Shown piece by piece: positions 17,880 through 24,251 of a stretch of DNA of 64,000 nucleotides. Under the pieces are notes generated by a model. That model made no database searches and had not been told where the DNA came from. It saw nothing but the letters and a program-made list of their open reading frames with translations. Numbering within the stretch: position 1 is the first letter of the stretch; every line of letters starts with the position of its first letter. The translations under genes were made by a program, and so were the position numbers. The stretch is from Cupriavidus sp. P-10 (GTDB lineage: Bacteria > Pseudomonadota > Gammaproteobacteria > Burkholderiales > Burkholderiaceae), in assembly GCF_003402535.2 (NCBI RefSeq), contig NZ_AP025172.1:1571939-1635938 (forward strand), written 5' to 3'.

Positions 17880-18577
17880 TGGGCCTTGTTCCAGCCGCGC
17901 TCCATGGCGAAGGCCACGGTGGCGCGCGCCAGTTCGAGGGTGCTGTCGATCATCGTCAGCGGCGCCAGGCCGAGCTGGCGCAGCGCTACCGGGATTTCGG
18001 TGCAACCCATGATGGCCACGTCAATATTGCGCGCGGCAAGGGGCGCCAGCGCAGCCTGCAGGGCTTCGCCGGCGGCCTCGAGCGCGCCGGCCTTGACCGC
18101 GCGGATGCAGGTGTCGACCTGGGCCTGCACGGCTTCGTCCGGCACCACCGGCTGGATGTCGCGCTCGGCCAGCGCGTCCTGGTAGATGCGCGAAGCCAGC
18201 GCGCCGCGCGTGGCCAGCACCGCCACGCGGCGGGTGCCGTGCGGCAGCGCCGCCACGCAGGTGCTGGCGATATGCAGGATCGGCGCGCTGCTGCGCTCGC
18301 GCAACTGGCGGTACCAGTGATGCGAGGAATTGCACGGAATCACCACCAGCCCGACCTGGTTGCGGTTGAGCAGGTCGATTCCCGCCAGCAGGTGCGGCAG
18401 CGGCGCCCCGTCGCCAGCCAGGATCGATCGCGAGCGATCCGGCGTGTGCGGCAGGTGCGCCACCACCATGGGCAGGTGCTCCTGGTCGCAGGAGGCATCC
18501 GTCAGCCGGACCACACGGTCCATGAAATCCACCGTCGCCAGCGGCCCCATGCCGCCCAGAATGCCGATCATCGCCAT
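17876..18577 (-). CDS. Aspartate/glutamate racemase family protein, in T6SS operon
   Basis: 233 residues, the normal size for the Asp/Glu/hydantoin racemase superfamily. It starts with the typical MIGILGGMGPLATVDFMDR. Both catalytic cysteines are present: C82 in VIPCNSSHHW and C192 in IMGCTEIPVAL, so PLP-independent two-base racemisation is expected. There is no signal peptide, so it is cytoplasmic. It is coupled to the downstream carrier by a 4-bp ATGA overlap and lies 16 bp after the second carrier. Exact substrate (Asp, Glu or another amino acid) cannot be read from sequence; broad-specificity YgeA-like members exist. Confidence 0.9.
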   Translation of the reverse strand: MAMIGILGGMGPLATVDFMDRVVRLTDASCDQEHLPMVVAHLPHTPDRSRSILAGDGAPLPHLLAGIDLLNRNQVGLVVIPCNSSHHWYRQLRERSSAPILHIASTCVAALPHGTRRVAVLATRGALASRIYQDALAERDIQPVVPDEAVQAQVDTCIRAVKAGALEAAGEALQAALAPLAARNIDVAIMGCTEIPVALRQLGLAPLTMIDSTLELARATVAFAMERGWNKAQ

Positions 18578-18593
18578 GACGCGCCGCTTGCTG

Positions 18594-19868
18594 TTAGATT
18601 TTGAGAGGACGCGGGCAGATCACCGAGACTGCGGCGGCGTTGCCGATCACCAGGATCAGCGTGCGCAGCATGTCGCAGACGGGATCGACCGCCAGGAACA
18701 GAATGAAGGCCGCCTCGAACGGCAGGCCGAGGTAGGCGCAGGTCATGCCGACCAGCGACACCGTGACCAGGCCCGTCATGCCAGCCGAGGCAAAGCCCGC
18801 CAGCACCGAGGCCATCACCACCGTGGCGATCTCGACCGGGCCGAGTGCGCGCCCGTAGAGCTGGGCGATGAACAGCGTGGCGCACACGTAGTAGACCATC
18901 GGGCCCACGCGCAGCAGCGACACCGCCAGCGGCACCAGCAGTTCCACGCGCGCGCGCGCAAACCCCAGCCTGTCGACCAGGCTTTCGATCATGCTAGGCA
19001 TGCAGGCAGCGCTGTTGCGCGTGGCCAGGGCCAGCGCAAATGGCGCGCGCAGCGCGTTCAGGGTCTCGCTCAGGCTCTGGTTGGAACGCTTCCAGATGAT
19101 GGCCACCGCCAGCGCCAGCAGCAGCACCGAGGCCACGAAGAAGGCAATGACGAACTGCAGCATAGCCTGCAGCGGCTCGAAGCCGGACTTGCCGAGCTGG
19201 GCCGCGCTCATGCAGAACAGGATCACCGGCAGGGGGTAGCTGAGCCAGTGCATCAGCTTCTGGCAGGCGTGATAGATCGTCTCCAGCGACAGGCTCAGGC
19301 CAATAGAAATGCGTTCCGGCACGCGTCCCACCGCCAGCCCGAACAGCAGCGCGAACACCAGCGCCTTGAGCGCGTCACCGTTGGCCAGCGCGGCGAAGAT
19401 ATTGGTCGGGATCAGGCTGGTCAGCACATCGGAAAACCGCAGCGACTTCTCCGGGATGTCGGCACCGTACAGGTTCATGACGGTATCGCTGGAATTGCTG
19501 TCATGGCCGACCATGGCGCCAAACGTCTGCATGGTGGCGGCGGACAGGTTGGTGCCCGGGCTCAGCAGCATCAGCACCACCGCGGCCACCAGCGCCACCA
19601 GCACCGAGGCGCCGACGAACACCGTCACCACCCGGATCAGCAGGCGCGAAGCGCCGCCGTCGCGGAACAGGCGCTGCAGGCTGAAGATCACCGCCGACAC
19701 CATGAAAGGCAGCGTGGTCATCTTGAGCAGATCCACATAGAGATCACCCACCACGCCGAGCGGCTGCGCCATCGCGGGCCACATGAGGCCCATGGCACCG
19801 CCCAGCGTCAGGCTCCCGATCACGACCCACGGGTTGAGGGCAAAGGCATATAGCTTGGTCGCGTTCAT
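18594..19868 (-). CDS. Second DAACS/SDF-family acidic amino-acid carrier (divergent), in T6SS operon
   Basis: 424 residues, multi-spanning. The C-terminal core has TRNSAACMPSMIES (HP1-like), LVPLAVSLLRVGPMVYY (TM7 region) and LAVDPVCDMLRTL (TM8 region). D395, D399 and R402 correspond to substrate-contacting residues of GltPh. NMDGT is replaced by LRVGP (319-323), and the later Asn and Asp sodium ligands appear as Leu and Asn. Like its neighbour it therefore carries an Arg in place of a sodium-site residue. The two are clearly related to each other but far from identical. It lies 20 bp after the binding-protein gene. Confidence 0.82.
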   Translation of the reverse strand: MNATKLYAFALNPWVVIGSLTLGGAMGLMWPAMAQPLGVVGDLYVDLLKMTTLPFMVSAVIFSLQRLFRDGGASRLLIRVVTVFVGASVLVALVAAVVLMLLSPGTNLSAATMQTFGAMVGHDSNSSDTVMNLYGADIPEKSLRFSDVLTSLIPTNIFAALANGDALKALVFALLFGLAVGRVPERISIGLSLSLETIYHACQKLMHWLSYPLPVILFCMSAAQLGKSGFEPLQAMLQFVIAFFVASVLLLALAVAIIWKRSNQSLSETLNALRAPFALALATRNSAACMPSMIESLVDRLGFARARVELLVPLAVSLLRVGPMVYYVCATLFIAQLYGRALGPVEIATVVMASVLAGFASAGMTGLVTVSLVGMTCAYLGLPFEAAFILFLAVDPVCDMLRTLILVIGNAAAVSVICPRPLKI

Positions 19869-19888
19869 CTTGGTTTTTCTCCTGGTGC

Positions 19889-20920
19889 TTACTGAGCGGC
19901 GGCTGCCAGCACATCAGCCACTTCGAGGTGCTTGGGCCGCTCCGCCAGGAACTGGTTGACAAAGGCCAGCAGCGCCGGCGCAGACACGTTAACGGCAATG
20001 CCGAGGGTGTCCTCGAGGTCGTGCAGGGTCACCACGCGCAGGCGCAGCGCCGCGGTCGGGTCGGCCTTGAGCACGCGCTTGACCTCGAACTCGTCGCGGT
20101 AGACCGCGGTCACCTGGCCGGCGTCGAGCGCCTTGAGCGCGCTGTCCCAGGTCGGGTAACGGGTGACATAGGCCTTGGGAAAATTGCTCATCACGTACTC
20201 GGAGTAGGAGGAATTGCCGACTACGCCGATCGAGCTGTCATAGGCGCGGATGACGTCGGGCACCGGCCGGCCGCGCGCCAGCTGGGCGAATTTGACGCGG
20301 TTGAGCAGCAGTGCGCGGTTCAGGCGCAGATAGGGCGAACTGAAGCTGATGATCTGGGTGCGTGGCAGCGTGCGCGACAGCTTGCTGACGGCCATATCGG
20401 CCTTGCCCTGCGCCAGCAGGCTGACCACACCGTCGAACGTGGTGGCATCGCGGTTAAAGCGCAGCCGGACGTTCAGCTTCTGGGCCAGTTCACGGGCCAG
20501 GTCGATATCGAGCCCGACCAGCTGGCCGTTGCGCTCCTGGAAGAAGGGCGGCTGGTCGACCTTGAGCACCGCCACCACCAGTTCGCCACGCTCGTAGATG
20601 CGGGCGAACTCCGGCGCCAGCAGGCGGCCGTCAGGCATCTGCACCAGGCCGGTGGAGGTCACCACCGGCGACGCGGCGGGGGCCGGCGTGGTGGCCGACG
20701 CGCTGGCCGACGCGCTGGCCGGCAGCGCACGGGCGGCACCCGGCGTGCCGGCTGCCCCGACCGCTACCGGCAGGCCGACCGCCACTGCGGCCAGCATGCA
20801 GGCCAGCGGGGCGCGCAGCCTCGCGGCGGCGCGGCTCAGGCGGGAAGAGACTGCGCCTGACAAGCTCGGCGCAACGGGAAAGTCAGCAAATGACATGGGG
20901 CGAAATCCGTTCGGTTTCAT
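19889..20920 (-). CDS. Family 3 amino-acid-type solute-binding protein, in T6SS operon
   Basis: 343 residues. A long N-terminal region has a membrane/signal segment around residues 42-57 (ACMLAAVAVGLPVAVGA), followed by an Ala/Ser/Pro-rich linker. The SBP_bac_3 domain runs from about residue 105: VAVLKVDQPPFFQERNG, LVGLDIDLARELA, and SRTLPRTQIISFSSPYL, whose Arg is in the position that holds the ligand carboxylate in amino-acid-binding members. No ABC permease or ATPase genes accompany it. The ATG overlaps the preceding small gene by 4 bp (ATGA). It may deliver to, or sense for, the adjacent carriers (inference). Confidence 0.83.
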   Translation of the reverse strand: MKPNGFRPMSFADFPVAPSLSGAVSSRLSRAAARLRAPLACMLAAVAVGLPVAVGAAGTPGAARALPASASASASATTPAPAASPVVTSTGLVQMPDGRLLAPEFARIYERGELVVAVLKVDQPPFFQERNGQLVGLDIDLARELAQKLNVRLRFNRDATTFDGVVSLLAQGKADMAVSKLSRTLPRTQIISFSSPYLRLNRALLLNRVKFAQLARGRPVPDVIRAYDSSIGVVGNSSYSEYVMSNFPKAYVTRYPTWDSALKALDAGQVTAVYRDEFEVKRVLKADPTAALRLRVVTLHDLEDTLGIAVNVSAPALLAFVNQFLAERPKHLEVADVLAAAAQ

Positions 20921-21195
20921 TGAATCTTGGGGGGGCTGGCAATAGCTGCCACATCGGTCGGCACTTCGGTCGCCACCTCGGCGACGGCCCCGGGCGCGGC
21001 GGGCTGAGCCTGCACGGGCATCTGGCCTGGCTCCGGCGCCGGTGTCTGCCCCGGCATCAGCACGGGGCCGGCGGCCGGATGCGCCAGGCGGGCGCCGATC
21101 TCGATACCCATCAGGAACAACAGCACGCACAGCACCACCGCGCAGCTCACGGCGATGGCTACCATCCGCGAAGTCATGGAAAAGACGTAGGTCAT
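20917..21195 (-). CDS. Small single-span membrane protein with Pro/Ala-rich tail
   Basis: 92 residues, family not recognised. One hydrophobic segment at residues 12-30 (VAIAVSCAVVLCVLLFLMG) is followed by a Pro/Gln/Ala-rich, probably unstructured tail likely in the periplasm. It sits 7 bp after the PAAR-like gene and overlaps the solute-binding-protein gene by 4 bp, so it is coupled to the amino-acid module. It might tether or link the binding protein, but nothing in the sequence proves a role. Confidence 0.65.
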   Translation of the reverse strand: MTYVFSMTSRMVAIAVSCAVVLCVLLFLMGIEIGARLAHPAAGPVLMPGQTPAPEPGQMPVQAQPAAPGAVAEVATEVPTDVAAIASPPKIQ

Positions 21196-21202
21196 ATTGG
21201 TT

Positions 21203-21589
21203 TCAGGCAGTCATCACGGTGGTCTGGCCCGGCGCCACGATCTGGATCACGCCCCCCCAGGCACACATCAGCTTGGATGTGTTCTGCAGGGCAGGCATGC
21301 CGCCGATCAGCACGGTGGGCGAGCCCGGAATCCAGGGTGCGGTGGTCACCGGCACGCAGGGCATCGGCGTGAGCGCGCCCAACGCTGCCGCGGTGGCTGC
21401 CGCCACCACGGGATTGGCCATCGAGTTGCAGCTGCCGAATGGCGGAATATTGACGATCGGCTTGTTGTCCATCACGTTGGCCGCCGGCGCGCCGGCCATG
21501 ACGCGATTGACCGGCAGCACGCACAACGTCGACGGCGCCGCGCCAAAGCTGCACTGCATGGTGGTGCCGGTATTGACCTGGATGCCCAT
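21203..21589 (-). CDS. PAAR-like (DUF4280-type) T6SS spike-tip protein
   Basis: 128 residues. The start MGIQVNTGTTMQCSFGAAP, the repeated glycine-rich turns (IPPFGSC, VLIGGMPALQ) and the conserved cysteines at MQC, GSC, MPC and LMC are typical of PAAR-like tips that cap VgrG and bind metal. There is no C-terminal toxin extension. It begins 4 bp after the MORN-repeat gene stop, within the vgrG-MORN-PAAR block. The exact DUF number is from memory. Confidence 0.8.
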   Translation of the reverse strand: MGIQVNTGTTMQCSFGAAPSTLCVLPVNRVMAGAPAANVMDNKPIVNIPPFGSCNSMANPVVAAATAAALGALTPMPCVPVTTAPWIPGSPTVLIGGMPALQNTSKLMCAWGGVIQIVAPGQTTVMTA

Positions 21590-21593
21590 CGTT

Positions 21594-22310
21594 TCAGCCC
21601 CTGACCCAGCGCTCGAGGCGCCGGGAAAAACTCGGCGCGGCGGCGCCGTTGTCGGTCGCGGCCGCAGCGCGCCATTCGCCGCGCGGCTTGCCTTCCATGT
21701 AGTCGCGCTGCCAGCTGACACGGCCGGCCTCGTCGAAGCGGCGTGCGGTGCCATGCAGCAGGTCGGCGCGAAAGGGCTCGGACAGCGTCAGGGTCCCGTC
21801 CGCCGCATAGCTGCGGGTCTCGCCGTCCAGCTTGCCGGCACGGAAGCGGCTGCGCCGCACCACCACGCCTTCGTGCAGCCAGATCGCTTCGCCTTCGAGC
21901 AGGCCCTGGCGAAACACTGCCTGCGCCACCAGCTCGCCCGCAGGCCCATAGCAGTTGCGCTCGCCTTCGAGCACGCCGTTCACGTAGTGCTCGCGGCAAG
22001 CCAGGCGGCCCTGCTGGTAGCTTTGGCTGGGACCGTGGCGCAGGCCGCCGGCATAGTGCGAAGCCAGCACCGGCTCGCCGGCGGCGTCATAGCTGCGCAG
22101 CCAGCCCGACAGCTTGCCTGCCACATAGTCCGCCTCCAGCAACAGCGTACCGTGCGGGGCGAAGCGCTCCATGCGGCCTTGCGGCAGCCCGCCGGCCAGG
22201 CCACAGCGCGACAGCAGCCGGCCCGCGGCGTCGCGTTCCTCGACGACTTGCGTGTCGGTGGGCGCGGCGTTGGCGTTAGCGGCAGTGTCCAGGGGGGCGG
22301 TGGCGTGCAT
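21594..22310 (-). CDS. MORN-type repeat protein between VgrG and PAAR
   Basis: 238 residues. Roughly ten repeats of the pattern G-x-L-x-G-x-x-x-x-Y/F, e.g. AGKLSGWLRSY, AGGLRHGPSQSY, NGVLEGERNCY, AGKLDGETRSY and EGKPRGEW, as in MORN_2/YwqK-like proteins. It has no signal peptide or toxin motif. Position between the spike protein and its tip suggests an accessory such as a loading adaptor or, as YwqK-like proteins are sometimes annotated, an antitoxin-like protein. The function is open. Confidence 0.75.
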   Translation of the reverse strand: MHATAPLDTAANANAAPTDTQVVEERDAAGRLLSRCGLAGGLPQGRMERFAPHGTLLLEADYVAGKLSGWLRSYDAAGEPVLASHYAGGLRHGPSQSYQQGRLACREHYVNGVLEGERNCYGPAGELVAQAVFRQGLLEGEAIWLHEGVVVRRSRFRAGKLDGETRSYAADGTLTLSEPFRADLLHGTARRFDEAGRVSWQRDYMEGKPRGEWRAAAATDNGAAAPSFSRRLERWVRG

Positions 22311-22318
22311 CGGCGGCT

Positions 22319-24247
22319 TCAGTTCAGTTTCACCATGGCGCCCTTGAGCTCGAGCATGCCGCCGCTTTCCACCGTGTGCGAGGCCGATGCCTTCTGCTGC
22401 ACGGTCATGCCCTCGCCGCTCAGCGTGGTACCCGCCTTGTTTGCCAGGGTGGTGCCCGCCTTGTTGCTCAGCGAGGTGCCGGCCTCGAGCGCCACCGAGC
22501 CTGCCGACTTGATGGTGATGGCGCCCGTCACATCGATCACCAGGTCGCCCGACACCTTGAGCGTGTAGGTTCCGCTGACCTCCTGGGTGAAGGCGGCGCC
22601 GTTCGTGCGGGTCTCATCACCGCCTACCTCAAGACTGCGGGTGCCGCTCACCTTGTGGGTTTCGTTGCCCGACTGCACCTCGACCAGCCGGTCGCCCTTC
22701 TGTACAACATGGGACTCGCCGGCGCCGACCACGGTGGTGGACAGCTTGTTTTCCACCGCCACGTTCATGTCGCGCTGCGCGTGCAGGTAGAGCTCCTCGG
22801 CGCCGGCCTTGTCCTCCATGCGCAGCTCGTTGCCGGCGCTGCCGTTCTTGGAGGTGCGCGAGCGGATCACGCTCTGGGTCTGCATCGAGGGCAACGTCAC
22901 CGGCGGCGTCACCTGGCCGTTGTAGACGCTGCCCGTCACCAGCGGCCGGTCGGGGTCGCCGTCGACGTAGCTGACCACCACCTCCTGTCCCACGCGTGGC
23001 AGGAACAGTTGGCCCCAGCCATGGCCGGCCATGCCCTGCGCCACCCGGACCCAGCACGAGCTGTCCTGGTCGGCGCCGGGAGCCTGGTCCCAGTGGAACT
23101 TGAGCTTGATGCGGCCGTGCTGGTCCGTCCAGATTTCCTCGCCCTGCGAGCCGACCACGGTTGCGGTATGGGTGCCGGCCACCAGCGGACGCGGCGTCAC
23201 CAACGGCGCGCGGAATGGCACCGCCAGCGGGAACACCGTGAAGCTGTTGGCATAGTGGCTGCCGGCCACCGAGTGCTCGACCGCACGCACCACGTACTCG
23301 GCGTTCAGCGCCGCGTTGACGTGGCCGCCAAGGGTAAAGGTGCCGCCCGCGGCAAGGCCGTGGCAGTTGCTCTCGCCGCTGCCGCAGCGGGCCTCGACCT
23401 GCTGTGCGGCCACCCGTACCGCCGCCTTGCGCGCGGCGTCCGAGGCATCCTTGTGCCGCCCCGGGAAAATGTACTGGCGCGCGCCGGGTGCGCTCGAGGC
23501 CGGCTGCGCGCTGCCCTGGCTGGTCTGCGCCTGCACGTAGTCGTAGTCGGCCAGCACGTGGCTGGCCGGGCCGAGTCCCTGTTCCATGCGAAAGGCCGCC
23601 AGCATCGGCAGGCCCGCCGCCTGCTCGCCCGGCTGCCCGCCCCACAGCTCGGCCTCGTGGGGCAGCGCGGCGTGGGCCGAGGGACTGTCGCCCAGCACCA
23701 TCGTGTGTGCGCCGTCGGCGAAGGTGAAGTAGTAGAAGATGCCCTCTTCCTCCATCAGCCGCGCGATGAACTGCAGGGGACTTTCGTCGTACTGCACGCA
23801 GTACTCGCGCACCGGGTAGCGCGAAGCGGTGACGCGCGCGTCGAACGCTACCTCGAACTCGCCCAGCACGCTGCGGATGATGTCGAGCGCGCTCTGGTTC
23901 TGGAAGATCCTGCGGTCGCGCGCCAGCGTCAGCAGCCATAGGCGCGGCGCCAGCTCGGCGCTGTAGAACGCATGGCTGGGGTCGGCGCCGGTATGGGCGA
24001 AGCGCGTCACGATGCCGTTGAAACAGCGCAAGAAGCCGCCCGGCCGCTGCAGCCTGACAGTGACCTTCTGGCCAACGATGCGGCTGCCATCGAGCGCCTT
24101 GTCCGCCGAGCGCATGCGCAGCTGGAAGGAAAACGGCTCGGAAAGCGCCTCGCGCCCGGCAAACCCGTCGAGCAGCAACACGTTGTCGCCAAACGGCGTG
24201 GTGACTGTGGCGAAGCTGTCGGACTGGGTGGAGGTCGCCGGAATCAT
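22319..24247 (-). CDS. vgrG: VgrG (TssI), T6SS spike protein
   Basis: 642 residues: gp27-like N-terminal part (LDGFAGREALSEPFSFQL, then LRRC-type FNGIVTRF), the gp5-like OB domain with GEEIWTDQHGRIKLKFHWD and SSCWVRVAQGMAGHGWG, and a C-terminal beta-helix of Lys/Gly-rich repeats ending at LELKGAMVKLN. No effector domain is fused at the C-terminus, so effectors must be carried by PAAR or Hcp. The ATG at 24247 lies 4 bp after the clpV stop. Confidence 0.95.
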   Translation of the reverse strand: MIPATSTQSDSFATVTTPFGDNVLLLDGFAGREALSEPFSFQLRMRSADKALDGSRIVGQKVTVRLQRPGGFLRCFNGIVTRFAHTGADPSHAFYSAELAPRLWLLTLARDRRIFQNQSALDIIRSVLGEFEVAFDARVTASRYPVREYCVQYDESPLQFIARLMEEEGIFYYFTFADGAHTMVLGDSPSAHAALPHEAELWGGQPGEQAAGLPMLAAFRMEQGLGPASHVLADYDYVQAQTSQGSAQPASSAPGARQYIFPGRHKDASDAARKAAVRVAAQQVEARCGSGESNCHGLAAGGTFTLGGHVNAALNAEYVVRAVEHSVAGSHYANSFTVFPLAVPFRAPLVTPRPLVAGTHTATVVGSQGEEIWTDQHGRIKLKFHWDQAPGADQDSSCWVRVAQGMAGHGWGQLFLPRVGQEVVVSYVDGDPDRPLVTGSVYNGQVTPPVTLPSMQTQSVIRSRTSKNGSAGNELRMEDKAGAEELYLHAQRDMNVAVENKLSTTVVGAGESHVVQKGDRLVEVQSGNETHKVSGTRSLEVGGDETRTNGAAFTQEVSGTYTLKVSGDLVIDVTGAITIKSAGSVALEAGTSLSNKAGTTLANKAGTTLSGEGMTVQQKASASHTVESGGMLELKGAMVKLN

Positions 24248-24251
24248 GGCC

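Noticed and set aside
16122..18185. 687-residue plus-strand open frame over tssJ and the carrier
   Set aside because: Low-complexity Arg/His/Gln/Ala translation with no motif; lies antisense to well-supported genes.
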